Assembly (NCBI GenBank): GCA_949296645.1
Contig: CASFPH010000020.1
Span: forward strand, 1 to 37,417
Length of the DNA: 37,417 nucleotides
DNA from: an uncultured Bacteroidales bacterium
GTDB lineage: Bacteria; Bacteroidota; Bacteroidia; Bacteroidales; UBA932
Direction of reading: 5' to 3'
Shown here: piece after piece, positions 26,642 through 35,453 of the stretch
Numbering within the stretch: position 1 is the first letter of the stretch
Layout: every line of letters begins with the position of its first letter
Notes under the pieces: model-generated
Told to the model about the DNA's origin: nothing
What the model saw: only the letters and a program-made list of their open reading frames with translations
Databases searched by the model: none
Program-made: the position numbers and the translations under genes

Positions 26642-28159
26642 TCAGTACATGTATTCTACCGGAGTTTTTACAAGTCTGAGAATTCTGGTATCTGCACCAC
26701 TGCCGCCATTGACCTGCAGTCCGTAGCTGTCGAATCTGTTGAACCATCCCTTTCCCTGGGATGAATGGCACGTGAACAGTATCTTGTTATGATTTATGCC
26801 GTTTCCGTTCCACTGCGATCCCGGACCGTAGAATGTTACCTGCTGGTCCTTTTTGCCGTTTTTCGTATTATATACTTCGAAATGGTATGTTACAGGAAGT
26901 CCGACTCCGTCGAGGACAAGATCGCTTCTTTTTCCTGACTTTACATATACCTGTGGATTTTCGCTCCATGGAGTATGAGGCCTGTGAGGACCGTTGTCTC
27001 TGTCTATGTACATCCACCATTCCATGAAAATCCTGTTGTAGTGTTCGAAAGCAGGAACTTCGTACCCGGGAGGGGCGATGGATTTAGGATCTGCCAGATT
27101 CAGATTCTGGCCTTTTGCAGAGTAACCGCTGACTGTTATCTTGCCGTCTTCGCCCTTGATTTCCTTTCCTGCATTGTCGCTCTGGTATGCCCATGTCCAA
27201 AGTTCCATATATTCGTCACAGGTACAGTTGTTCAGGTATTCCAGAAGGCTCATTCCAGCTTTGGCCGCCGGATCGTCCTTTACGAGAATCTGATCATTGA
27301 AATCGCATGAATTGCCGCGTGCATTGTATTTGCACCACCATACTCCGTTCATGTATGTTACTGGCATTCCGTAGTTCCGTCTTCTTATTGTATACCTTTC
27401 CTCTTCGTTTCCGGTTTCCCTGTCGTATATTACCATATATGCATCCTGAACGCGTCCGTCGGCTTCGGGGTCATTGGGACGCCATCCTCCGAGTATTCTG
27501 AAACTGCCTGAGGCATTTTCCTCTTCGGCAAGCATTACCCATGGGGCTTCATCGTTGTCGAACAGCATCTTTATCCCTTGGTCTTCCGCAACGGTTATCT
27601 TTCCGAATTCACCGTCGGCATATGTACCGAAGTCGTACATGTATGTCGGACTGTCGAAATTCATTATGCCTTCATATTCAGAAGGATTGCGGGACAATAC
27701 TACAGAAACGGTATCTTCGGGATATGCCTTTGTGAGATTCTTTCTTTTGAACCTGAGCGTCGTTCTGCTTTCCATGGCACCTACAGGTACAAGACCGGTT
27801 TTTATGATGAATGTGTTTCCGGCAGACTGATCTTCTTTTATATCTATCCCGTAGCTGTCCGCGCCGATAATTTCGAGTTCATTGGCACAATCGAGCTTCA
27901 ACGTGAATATTGAAGGTCTATGGGTGAGGGTCAGTACATCCTTGTCCATGTTTACGTAGCTCCCGTCGGGAAGTTCAGTCGAAGAGTCTATTCTTATTTT
28001 TCCACCGTATTCAGGCAGGATTTCGGTAGTTTCACCTTTTTCCCATTCTTCTTCATCCGTGCTTATATATATGCTGCTCTCTTGTTTGTTGCATGCCAGA
28101 AGGGATATCGATATGGATATTACGAGGGTATATTTTAGTATGTTTTTTTTCATGTTCAT
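26642..28159 (-). CDS. Surface lipoprotein with a shared C-terminal GGWRPNDPEADGR module
   Basis: This 505-residue lipoprotein has a signal ending SLLAC (Cys23). I do not recognise a named family. The N-terminal part (about 24-180) is beta-rich and Ig-like. From about residue 185 to the end it is closely similar to the upstream neighbour: YADGEFG, LGGWRPNDPEADGR (near 223), RRNYGMPVTYMNGVWWCKYN, QILVKDDPAA, APPGYEVP, TFYGPGSQWNGNGIN and the terminal RLVKTPVEYMY. The WxCKxNARG...APxGYExP order recalls FISUMP/SUMF-like domains, but only weakly. It is the last gene of a three-gene operon, 29 bases after its paralogue. Confidence 0.75.
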   Translation of the reverse strand: MNMKKNILKYTLVISISISLLACNKQESSIYISTDEEEWEKGETTEILPEYGGKIRIDSSTELPDGSYVNMDKDVLTLTHRPSIFTLKLDCANELEIIGADSYGIDIKEDQSAGNTFIIKTGLVPVGAMESRTTLRFKRKNLTKAYPEDTVSVVLSRNPSEYEGIMNFDSPTYMYDFGTYADGEFGKITVAEDQGIKMLFDNDEAPWVMLAEEENASGSFRILGGWRPNDPEADGRVQDAYMVIYDRETGNEEERYTIRRRNYGMPVTYMNGVWWCKYNARGNSCDFNDQILVKDDPAAKAGMSLLEYLNNCTCDEYMELWTWAYQSDNAGKEIKGEDGKITVSGYSAKGQNLNLADPKSIAPPGYEVPAFEHYNRIFMEWWMYIDRDNGPHRPHTPWSENPQVYVKSGKRSDLVLDGVGLPVTYHFEVYNTKNGKKDQQVTFYGPGSQWNGNGINHNKILFTCHSSQGKGWFNRFDSYGLQVNGGSGADTRILRLVKTPVEYMY

Positions 28160-28188
28160 CTGTCTGTACTGATTGATATATGTACTGA

Positions 28189-30378
28189 TTAATATATGTA
28201 TTCAACAGGTGTTTTTATGAATCTCAGAACTCTTGTGTCATTCGCGAGTCCCGAATGTTCGCGCATTATTCCCGACTTGACCATCCATTCTCTTACTGTG
28301 CCGGGTGAATGGCAGGCGAACAGTTGCATGTTGGCATTTATTCCCGTATCGTTCCATTGGTCTCCCGGTCCGTAAAGCGTTATTGATTCTCCCGTTTCAG
28401 TGCCGTTGTCCTTCATGTATATTTCGAAATGCAGAAGATCCGGAAGTATGGTGCCTTCGATACTTATTCCTGATCGGTAATAGCTTCTGACCCATGATTT
28501 CTTCGTTGCGCTATACTGTTTCTTCGGAGTGTATGGTCCGTCTGTCCTGTTTACGCTCATCCCGGAATTCATGAGACTGTCATAACATGCCGTAGCAGGC
28601 AGTTCGTAGCCACGAGGGGCGAGAGAATTTTTTTCCATGACAGGAATGTTGTCGCTTTGTGCATACTTGTATCCTTCCAGTTGTGGTATGCCGTCCTTAA
28701 CTGTCACTTTGAGACCTTTCCCGCTTTTACCCTGGTAGAGATATCCCCATATGTCAAGAAATTCTTCCTGTGTGCAGTTCACAAGATATTCCGCAACGCT
28801 TGTACCAGATAAGGCAGCCGGGTCCTGATGCACGAGTATCTGGTCTTCAAAATTCCACGATGTACCTCTGGCATTGTATTTACACCACCATGTTCCGTTT
28901 ATTCTGGTGACAGGGAGTCCGTAGTTTCTGCGTTTGACAGTGTATGTTTCATGTTCTCCTTCCGGATTCCTTATAATCAGTTTTGCCGTCTGTATCCTTC
29001 CGTCGGCTTCAGGGTCATTGGGACGCCATCCTCCGAGCAGGCGTACCGCATACCTGTCTTCAATGCTCTGTGAAAGTTTCATCCAGGCCTTTTCTCCCTG
29101 GTCGAATTCCAGAGATGCAGTGTAACCTTCATCCATGTACAAGATCCCGAATTCTCCGTCTGCATAGTCGTTGAAATCGAAAGTGCCCGAAGTGTCGAAT
29201 TTGATTTCCCCGCTTAATTTCACAGGATTAGGTCTGAAAACGAGTACTACTCTCGATATGATGCGACCTTCAGAGTCGGTCATGTTGACGTTTATATATT
29301 GTTCCGGCACTCCTATAAGTTTTCTGCCGCTTGATATTTTGAGGAATTTCCTGTAACCGTACATGCTTTTCGTATCATAGTCCTTTTTCTCGACAGTAAC
29401 CCCTTCTGCATAACCGTCAGTCTCTATTTCGGTATCCGTCATGCTTTTCAGGGCAAGAATTATTTCAGAATCATTATAAGGGACGAACAGTGTGTCGGCA
29501 GAAATGTTTGCATATACTCCTGCAGGAAATACGGATGCTTCAGTGTCTATTATTCCGGTCTTTACCTTGTCGGATTCCGCGTTTTCCGCATCTTCCCAGT
29601 CTGAGTCTGATACGGATGCATTTATGGCGGCTCCCTTGCCTTTTACGGTTAGTGTGTATGTTTTGTTCCTTTCTATTTTTTCCGGCAGATATGCGCGGAC
29701 AATGTCGTTTCCGTTGCCTGTATTTATACTGATTGCAATTTCGGCCTTCGTGCCGGATTGTTCATACAGGTTGCATACGAAATGTTTCCCTTCCAGCAAA
29801 GGCTTTTCATATGAGAAATGCCTGTCTTCCGATGCAGTATCTCCGTTTCCGGCCTCTTCCCACAACATGCCTTCCGTTTTGCTTCCTGTGATGGAAATTC
29901 CGTTTATTTCAGTATTCGATGTCTGTATGTCCATTATCAGGGAAGCAGTACTTTTTTTCAGTTTGATCACGTATGACTGTTCAGTCTGTTCCTGTAAGCC
30001 GGTACGGGCAGTCATAAGGTTCAGGCCGTCTTTCAACATGCTGTCGTTTATCTTTTCGGAAAGAAAACTTTCGAGTGACGTGCCTTTTTCATAATTGAAT
30101 GTCGCATTGGCTATGAAATACATATTCCCGCGCCTTTCAGAAGGATTGATGACATAACGTCCGTCTGTTCCCTGTGTCAGGGATATGAACGATTCCTGTA
30201 ATATGCCGTCGGCGAAACGGTATGCTGATAACTGTTTAACAGAAGTTATATTGTTGCCGGTGATGCCGGTTATCGTAAATGAAATTCCGCTGTTGTCTGT
30301 CCTGAACTTTTCGAGTGTGCAGGATGTCGCTGAAAAGTATACGGCAACAGCCGCAAGCAAATATTTAACGTACTTCAT
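28189..30378 (-). CDS. DUF4906/fimbrillin-like lipoprotein with the same C-terminal module
   Basis: This 729-residue lipoprotein has a signal ending SATSC (Cys20). Residues about 25-270 resemble the DUF4906/FimB-Mfa2 fimbrial tip-type domain (GISFTITGI, SVKQLSAYRF, GNMYFIANATF, IERNKTYTLTVKGKG). A beta-rich middle follows (about 290-400). From about 405 the protein shares the paralogous C-terminal module: YADGEFG, LLGGWRPNDPEADGR (near 447), RRNYGLPVTRINGTWWCKYN, QILVHQDPAA, APRGYELP, TLYGPGDQWNDTGIN and RFIKTPVEYIY. Its start overlaps the end of the metalloprotease gene by 14 bases. Surface display is likely; the function of the C-terminal module is unknown. Confidence 0.75.
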   Translation of the reverse strand: MKYVKYLLAAVAVYFSATSCTLEKFRTDNSGISFTITGITGNNITSVKQLSAYRFADGILQESFISLTQGTDGRYVINPSERRGNMYFIANATFNYEKGTSLESFLSEKINDSMLKDGLNLMTARTGLQEQTEQSYVIKLKKSTASLIMDIQTSNTEINGISITGSKTEGMLWEEAGNGDTASEDRHFSYEKPLLEGKHFVCNLYEQSGTKAEIAISINTGNGNDIVRAYLPEKIERNKTYTLTVKGKGAAINASVSDSDWEDAENAESDKVKTGIIDTEASVFPAGVYANISADTLFVPYNDSEIILALKSMTDTEIETDGYAEGVTVEKKDYDTKSMYGYRKFLKISSGRKLIGVPEQYINVNMTDSEGRIISRVVLVFRPNPVKLSGEIKFDTSGTFDFNDYADGEFGILYMDEGYTASLEFDQGEKAWMKLSQSIEDRYAVRLLGGWRPNDPEADGRIQTAKLIIRNPEGEHETYTVKRRNYGLPVTRINGTWWCKYNARGTSWNFEDQILVHQDPAALSGTSVAEYLVNCTQEEFLDIWGYLYQGKSGKGLKVTVKDGIPQLEGYKYAQSDNIPVMEKNSLAPRGYELPATACYDSLMNSGMSVNRTDGPYTPKKQYSATKKSWVRSYYRSGISIEGTILPDLLHFEIYMKDNGTETGESITLYGPGDQWNDTGINANMQLFACHSPGTVREWMVKSGIMREHSGLANDTRVLRFIKTPVEYIY

Positions 30379-32059
30379 AAATGTTCGGATTGTTTTTGCT
30401 GTTAAGGTATTTTTCTGAGTCTACAGGCATCTTGTGAAGGTTGTTTACATAGAAATTGTTCATGAGCTCCTGAGCCCACGGTCCGTATGTGAATGCACTG
30501 TCGTGGTTGTAGTTCATTACGTGTCCGAGTTCGTGGAACATCACTTCACATGCATAGGTATTTGTGTAGTGTGTAAGATATGCGTTTTCATATACGCCCC
30601 AGACAGACGGGCTTCCAAGGCCGATTATGCCGTTGCCCGGATAGACAAGCCCTACACTGAGCCATTTGGGAGCCCTCATCTGTTCCAGAACCTTTTCCGG
30701 AGTGATTTTGTCGTTTACACCTCCGTTTCCGTACAGGATATCCTTGTTTTCTTCAAGAATCCTTATATGTTCGGGCATGTTTACCATGTATGTGAAATTT
30801 ATGAAAATGGCGATTACTTCCCTGCAGTGTACAGGTCTGATGCCCATCCAGTTTCCGTTCACACCTCCGTCGGGAAGGTCGGGATCTGAAGAAAACAGGC
30901 TGAAAGATACCGTCCAGTCGGTTTTTATTTCCTGCAGTTTTTTCCAATACTCGTCTTCTGAAGACAGTTTTATTTTCGCATTCTTCAGGTCTTCAACTGT
31001 AAAGCGGTTGAGCTTGACGAGTCTGCCGGATTCAGTATAATAAAAGGCGTTGCGTTCAAGTCCCTCTACTTCTATGAATATATCTGCAAAGGCTGGAACC
31101 GTTTCGATAAAGGCAAGATCGACATATTCGTCCATCCCATCGGGAAGTATCCTTACCGTCATTCCCCTGACTTCCTTTGGCGAATAGAATCTCAGGTGCA
31201 GTTTTCCTTCGTCTGTGAAAGAGTGCTGCAGCAGGTTCATCGTATTGAACTTTCTCATGTCAGGATTCGCATATATGATCTTGTTTTCTTCGTCCTGCAG
31301 GATTTTTCCGAAATTCCTTTCCTCATATGCCTGTTCCGTGAGAAAAATGATGCCGAGATTGTCATCGGGATGGTTTACATCCACCGGAATTGCCGTTATC
31401 CCGTTCGGGACTATTCTTGCATTCTTGAAATCATAGTGCTGGACGATGTTTTTCCCTCTGTATGATTTGCTGGCCATTTCTATTTTTCCTTCCATGTTTT
31501 CGGCAAACGGCATGAAATACAGGCTGTCATTTATTTCGGATGAGATTTCCTGAAAATGACGTATATCCGAAAACATGCTGTCAGCAGAGAATGACGTATA
31601 ACTCTGCAGGTTTTCTATATGTATTCTTTTTGATACCATGGCGCTTCTGACATAGTCGTTCCTGTAGCTGAAACGGCATTCAGCCTTGCCGAATATTCTT
31701 TTCTGGGTTATTTCCCGCTGTATCGACACGATTTCCTGCGTACCGTTTTCTCCTGTCCTGACTTCAACTCTGAACGGCGTTCTGGAATAATAATATTCGG
31801 ATTCCAGTATTCCGTTGAATTTTTCCCCGAACGAAATCCATTTTCCTGATATGTTTTCCAGTTTGTGGACTGTAGCATCATCAAGTGCCGGATTGCCTTT
31901 GATTCCGAGTACCAGCAGGACGTATTCTCCTTCATGAAGTCCTTCAGCGATTATTTCGCAATTCACGGCATCATACATTGATTTTATGCCTTCCACCGGG
32001 CGGCCTTCATTGTCGAAGATATAGTATTCAAGACGATCGTACGGTTTCATGATTTCCAC
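30365..32059 (-). CDS. Metzincin-like zinc protease, probably 5'-truncated
   Basis: The 564 residues counted from the GTG at 32059 have a beta-rich N-terminal half and a C-terminal protease domain with FHELGHVMNYNHD (near 508-519). This is the metzincin spacing HExxHxxGxxH with Asn in place of Gly, followed by SAFTYGPWAQELMNNFY, where the Met may supply the Met-turn. Unlike its two operon partners it has no signal peptide. The frame stays open for 50 more codons up to a TAG at 32210-32212 and still reads like protein there (NGGIVFSLKAEKWISDVSKS), but has no ATG, GTG or TTG. The true start and signal sequence therefore seem lost next to the riboswitch locus. It overlaps the next gene by 14 bases. 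Confidence 0.7.
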   Translation of the reverse strand: MEIMKPYDRLEYYIFDNEGRPVEGIKSMYDAVNCEIIAEGLHEGEYVLLVLGIKGNPALDDATVHKLENISGKWISFGEKFNGILESEYYYSRTPFRVEVRTGENGTQEIVSIQREITQKRIFGKAECRFSYRNDYVRSAMVSKRIHIENLQSYTSFSADSMFSDIRHFQEISSEINDSLYFMPFAENMEGKIEMASKSYRGKNIVQHYDFKNARIVPNGITAIPVDVNHPDDNLGIIFLTEQAYEERNFGKILQDEENKIIYANPDMRKFNTMNLLQHSFTDEGKLHLRFYSPKEVRGMTVRILPDGMDEYVDLAFIETVPAFADIFIEVEGLERNAFYYTESGRLVKLNRFTVEDLKNAKIKLSSEDEYWKKLQEIKTDWTVSFSLFSSDPDLPDGGVNGNWMGIRPVHCREVIAIFINFTYMVNMPEHIRILEENKDILYGNGGVNDKITPEKVLEQMRAPKWLSVGLVYPGNGIIGLGSPSVWGVYENAYLTHYTNTYACEVMFHELGHVMNYNHDSAFTYGPWAQELMNNFYVNNLHKMPVDSEKYLNSKNNPNIYEVR

Positions 32060-32191
32060 TGCACCGCTTTTTGAAACGTCTGAAATCCATTTTTCGGCTT
32101 TCAGACTGAATACGATTCCTCCATTTCCCGGCTTTCCTTGTACCGTATCATTTTTTGATTTTTTCTGAAGATTAACAACGAAGGATGCATA

Positions 32192-32218
32192 TTGTTCATC
32201 AAATTTTTTCTATATTCG
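32192..32218 (+). promoter_or_regulatory. Candidate promoter of the cobalamin riboswitch transcript
   Basis: TTG at 32192-32194 and TATATTCG at 32211-32218 are 16 bases apart, close to the Bacteroidetes TTTG/TAnnTTTG pattern, and the riboswitch begins about 10 bases downstream. The -7 box overlaps the stop that bounds the open frame of the opposing protease gene. Confidence 0.5.
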
Positions 32219-32223
32219 CGGCC

Positions 32224-32395
32224 TGAATTTGGTTCTTATCCTCCTTTTTCGGAGGAAGATTAAAAGGGAACAGGGTGTAAATCCCTGACAGTCCAGCTGC
32301 TGTGAAGCTCCGGATGCTTTCCGAAAATCTTGGCCACTGACGTAAGTCGGGAAGGCTTCGGAAAGGGGAGTCAGTCAGAAGACCTGCCGAATTTC
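32224..32395 (+). promoter_or_regulatory. Cobalamin (AdoCbl) riboswitch
   Basis: The conserved cobalamin-riboswitch core is easily read: TTTGGTTCTTATCC at the start, AAAAGGGAACAGGGTGTAAA then TCCCTGACAGTCC, GCTGCTGTGAAGCTCCGGA, the B12-box element GCCACTGACG (near 32333), GGGAAGGC and the closing GTCAGTCAGAAGACCTGCC. It sits in the 5' leader of two BtuG-like genes and should repress them when cobalamin is plentiful, as these switches do. The expression platform is not obvious; it may act on translation within the 150-base stretch that follows. Confidence 0.93.
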
Positions 32396-32547
32396 ATTAT
32401 TTGTTAAATGACCTCTCGGGATAGGTTTATTGACTATGAGCAGATTTTACAGACATGTTTCTTTAGTGTCCTTTTGTGCGTATGATCGGTGTATTGTCCG
32501 TTCTGAGAGTTTATGTCAGAATTTATTCACCAATCAATACCATAAAA
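32396..32547 (+). other. Leader between the riboswitch and the first BtuG-like gene
   Basis: This is a 152-base untranslated stretch. It contains a possible 25-codon frame starting ATGACCTCTCGG at 32408 and stopping at 32485, which overlaps an alternative upstream ATG of the main gene at 32476. Neither has features of a real protein. No T-tracked terminator hairpin is clear, so the control mechanism is not settled. Confidence 0.5.
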
Positions 32548-33996
32548 ATGAGAACAAAAAAAAATTCAGGAACGGGCATCCTCAGTATAATTTTGTCCGT
32601 GTTGTTAATCGTATCGGTTTCCGGCTGCAAGAAGGAACCGGCCCCAGTGCGTGAGTTGAAGTTTGAAGTCGTTTCGGAAACAGTTGCCGATTCACCTCAT
32701 TTCCTTGTACCGGGTAATCTCTGCAAACTGGAGTATAAGGCGGAAAACCTTGTCTCAGTAAAAATCGAAGGCCTTCCCGACGGCTGGTCAGCCGAACTTT
32801 CAGAACAGGAAAACATCATAAACGTTGCCGCTTCCGAAGGTAGCGTTTCAAAAGCACAGATTAACATCACTGCTGTGGGTGACGGCAATCAGAGTATAGT
32901 GAACAGTGTCGTGTTCTACTGTCTCAATTCCTTTGACGATCCAGACGGTGTGTTTGTCCTTAATGAAGGCAACATGACAACCGAGAACGGTTCACTTACG
33001 TACATTACCCCTGAAGGTTATGTCGTAGACGATGCATACAGCCTTATAAACGGTACGGAACTGGGAAATGTAGCACAGGATATGGCATTCTGCGACGGAA
33101 AGATTTATGTAATAAGTCAGAACGGCGATACCAACCCTACGGGAACGACCTTCGAAAACGACGGAATGCTGGTTATAATGGATGCAGTGACATTGAAGAA
33201 AGTGGCTGCATTCAAAAGAGAGGACCTTTCCGTGCTGGACTGGCCGACACACATAGCTGTGCTGGATGCAAAGCATGTCTATATACGTGATAACAAAGGA
33301 GTATACAGACTTGATTCGGAGACAGGTGCCCTGACTTTCGTCTCAGGTTCGGAAAAGGCTCCTAAAGCGAGGTTTTCAGTTGCGGACGGAAAGGTATATA
33401 CGTTCTACAATAAATCTTATATGACAGGATTGCTGGAAATCACGGCGGACAAGGATGAGGTGACAAAAATTCCTTTGCCTAATTCCGCTCCGTACAAGAG
33501 TCTGTTCAGTGTTTCAGTACTTGATGGAGGAAATGTATGGCTGACAGCTTCAGGTTTCGGCAAGAATTATGTCGGAAAATACAATATTGCTGATGGTAAG
33601 CTTGTTTCCAGACAGATAAGCGTAGAACCGAATACAGGTTCCGCAGGAGTATCTTTCGGTGTGTTCGGTAATGAAATATATTATGCGAACGGAACTATGG
33701 TCTATTCCATGACATTCGATGCGGATTCTGAGCTCAAACCGGAATCCGGCCTTGATGCGGAAAAGAATCTGTGCGATCTTAATTCCATAGACAGTAATGC
33801 AGGCTTGACGTATAACGGGCTTGCTGTTCATCCCGTAACTGGAATGGTATACGTGAATACTATAAAATCGTATGCAAATTTTACGCAGAACCAGATATGG
33901 AAATTCGACTTCAAGGCAAGCGCGGATGCGCCTGCTGCCAAGTACGAAAATTACACGAATTTCCCGGCAGGGTTCTATTTCCCGGTGAAGAAGTAA
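32548..33996 (+). CDS. BtuG-like cobalamin-locus surface lipoprotein (DUF5074/YncE-like propeller)
   Basis: This 482-residue lipoprotein counts from the ATG at 32548, which gives a proper signal peptide ending VSGC (Cys27); an in-frame ATG at 32476 would bury it. Residues about 30-135 form an Ig-like domain. From about 140 a beta-propeller follows, opening with DDPDGVFVLNEGNM and NGSLTYITPEG, as in DUF5074/BtuG proteins, with blades carrying VAQDMAFCDGKIYVIS, GMLVIMDAVTLKK and, near the end, NGLAVHPVTGMVYVNT. BtuG proteins bind cobalamin at the cell surface and hand it to a TonB-dependent receptor. The riboswitch upstream supports that role. The next gene, 24 bases on, is a paralogue. Confidence 0.88.
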   Translation: MRTKKNSGTGILSIILSVLLIVSVSGCKKEPAPVRELKFEVVSETVADSPHFLVPGNLCKLEYKAENLVSVKIEGLPDGWSAELSEQENIINVAASEGSVSKAQINITAVGDGNQSIVNSVVFYCLNSFDDPDGVFVLNEGNMTTENGSLTYITPEGYVVDDAYSLINGTELGNVAQDMAFCDGKIYVISQNGDTNPTGTTFENDGMLVIMDAVTLKKVAAFKREDLSVLDWPTHIAVLDAKHVYIRDNKGVYRLDSETGALTFVSGSEKAPKARFSVADGKVYTFYNKSYMTGLLEITADKDEVTKIPLPNSAPYKSLFSVSVLDGGNVWLTASGFGKNYVGKYNIADGKLVSRQISVEPNTGSAGVSFGVFGNEIYYANGTMVYSMTFDADSELKPESGLDAEKNLCDLNSIDSNAGLTYNGLAVHPVTGMVYVNTIKSYANFTQNQIWKFDFKASADAPAAKYENYTNFPAGFYFPVKK

Positions 33997-34020
33997 AATT
34001 ACTGAAATGCAATATTTGAT

Positions 34021-35262
34021 ATGAAAAAAACGATAAAACTGATATTTACAGTCTCCGCTTTACTGTTTGTATTGTCCGGATGTTCTAAACAGGGAGGCGG
34101 CTCAACCGGGCCAGCAACCGGCCTTGGCGGATATGCCGATCCGGACGGAGTATTCATTCTCAATCAGGGTCCCTACACCGAAACTAACAGTTCTATGACG
34201 TATATCGCTCCTGACGGTACAATTGAAGAAAATGTGTACAGGAAAGTGAACGGAACTTCTTTTGGAAACGGTACGCAGGACATGTGCATGTACAACGGTA
34301 AACTTTATATCATAAGCAACGGAACTTATACGCCTGGCGGAGAAGAAGGAGATGGTGTTCTGGTTATTGCAGATGCAGTAACCCTGAAAAAGGAAAAGTC
34401 GTATAAGCTGGAAGATATGAAATTCAGAAGACCGGAAGGAAGCACAGAACCTGAAGAATGCATGCATATGGTAACTCCTTTTGAAAGTATTTCCGTAATT
34501 GATGAACGTAATATTTTCATCAAGGACGGGAAAGCGCTTTACCGTTTCGACAGCACTACCGATGAACTCGTGATCATAGAAGGGGGGTTTCATTTCGGTA
34601 ATCAGGGCGGTACTATTGACGGATGTGTGATTACAAGAGGAATATTGAGGATAGGGGATTGTCTCTATTGCGGTGGCGGAGGATTCTGGGTATCTACAAG
34701 GTTGATGGAGTTCAGGAAAGGAATGAACAAGGTCAGCAGGGAACTTCCTGATCTGAAAGGCGATTTCATAAGCGGAATATGCCGTACAGGGGAAAAGGAA
34801 GTGATGTTAGCCACTTGTGGCAGAGGGGGAACAAAGAACAGTTATCTCTACTTTGTGGATATCGACAAATGGGAGATTGTGGAGGAAAAGAAGATCGCCG
34901 AGGATATATCAGCAGAATTTCACAATAATTCCGGAATCGCTCTTCTCGGTGATTATATTTATTATGCTGCAGGTTCCACAACGGTCAGAAGACTTTCCCT
35001 CAAAACATGGAAATCCGAGGTATTTGTAGATGTGACGGAAGATGCTCCGGCAGCAAAATATCTAAACTGCAATGTAGTTGCAGATCCTCAGAAACAATAC
35101 ATATATGTTGCCGTTTCCGATGAGTTATGGGAGAATGTATCTCCGGAGAACAATAATGTGCTTGTATATGACTGCAGCGGTGAAAAGGCAGTGCTTGTGA
35201 AAAATATTGTCAACCAGACGGTTTATCCGGCAGGTATTTACCCGATGTCGAAATTTTATTAA
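34021..35262 (+). CDS. Second BtuG-like surface lipoprotein (DUF5074/YncE-like propeller)
   Basis: This 413-residue lipoprotein has a signal ending LSGC (Cys21) and then a Gly/Ser/Thr linker. It lacks the Ig-like domain of its neighbour and goes straight to the propeller: YADPDGVFILNQGPYTETNS, TQDMCMYNGKLYIISNG, GVLVIADAVTLKKEKSYKL, and a late NNNVLVYDC blade. It retains the same D-P-D-G-V-F and D-A-V-T-L-K-K motifs, so the two arose by duplication. With 24 bases between them they must share the riboswitch-controlled transcript. It is probably also a corrinoid-binding surface protein, perhaps with different corrinoid preference; that is inference. A hairpin terminator follows. Confidence 0.85.
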   Translation: MKKTIKLIFTVSALLFVLSGCSKQGGGSTGPATGLGGYADPDGVFILNQGPYTETNSSMTYIAPDGTIEENVYRKVNGTSFGNGTQDMCMYNGKLYIISNGTYTPGGEEGDGVLVIADAVTLKKEKSYKLEDMKFRRPEGSTEPEECMHMVTPFESISVIDERNIFIKDGKALYRFDSTTDELVIIEGGFHFGNQGGTIDGCVITRGILRIGDCLYCGGGGFWVSTRLMEFRKGMNKVSRELPDLKGDFISGICRTGEKEVMLATCGRGGTKNSYLYFVDIDKWEIVEEKKIAEDISAEFHNNSGIALLGDYIYYAAGSTTVRRLSLKTWKSEVFVDVTEDAPAAKYLNCNVVADPQKQYIYVAVSDELWENVSPENNNVLVYDCSGEKAVLVKNIVNQTVYPAGIYPMSKFY

Positions 35263-35290
35263 AATTACTGCCTTGTCTTTAAGGTATTTT

Positions 35291-35321
35291 CCGGCCTGGG
35301 TGCATTCCGCATTCAGGCCGG
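35291..35321 (+). terminator. Hairpin terminator after the BtuG-like pair
   Basis: CCGGCCTG (35291-35298) pairs with CAGGCCGG (35314-35321) over a 15-base loop, followed by TTTGT. It separates the riboswitch-controlled pair from the receptor gene, at least in part. Confidence 0.7.
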
Positions 35322-35384
35322 TTTGTATACGTCTACCCATCCTGAGCTGCCGGAATACTTTTCCAGATCTTCGGTATTTTTGTG

Positions 35385-35414
35385 TTGTCATTAAAAATGA
35401 TTTTATTAAATTTA
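35385..35414 (+). promoter_or_regulatory. Candidate promoter of the SusC-type receptor gene
   Basis: TTG at 35385-35387 and TAAATTTA at 35407-35414 are 19 bases apart, matching the Bacteroidetes spacing with one deviation in the -7 box (final A for G). It lies 40 bases before the ATG. Confidence 0.45.
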
Positions 35415-35453
35415 TAGTCGTAAACTTAACTATTCATTTAAAACCTATCTTTT

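Noticed and set aside
26642-30378. Calling the shared C-terminal module a FISUMP or formylglycine-generating domain
   Set aside because: Only the order of a WxxKxN and an APxGYxxP motif is similar; the rest does not fit, so the module is left unnamed.
32408-32485. 25-codon upstream frame in the riboswitch leader
   Set aside because: No conserved feature and no evidence that it takes part in control; noted in the leader entry only.
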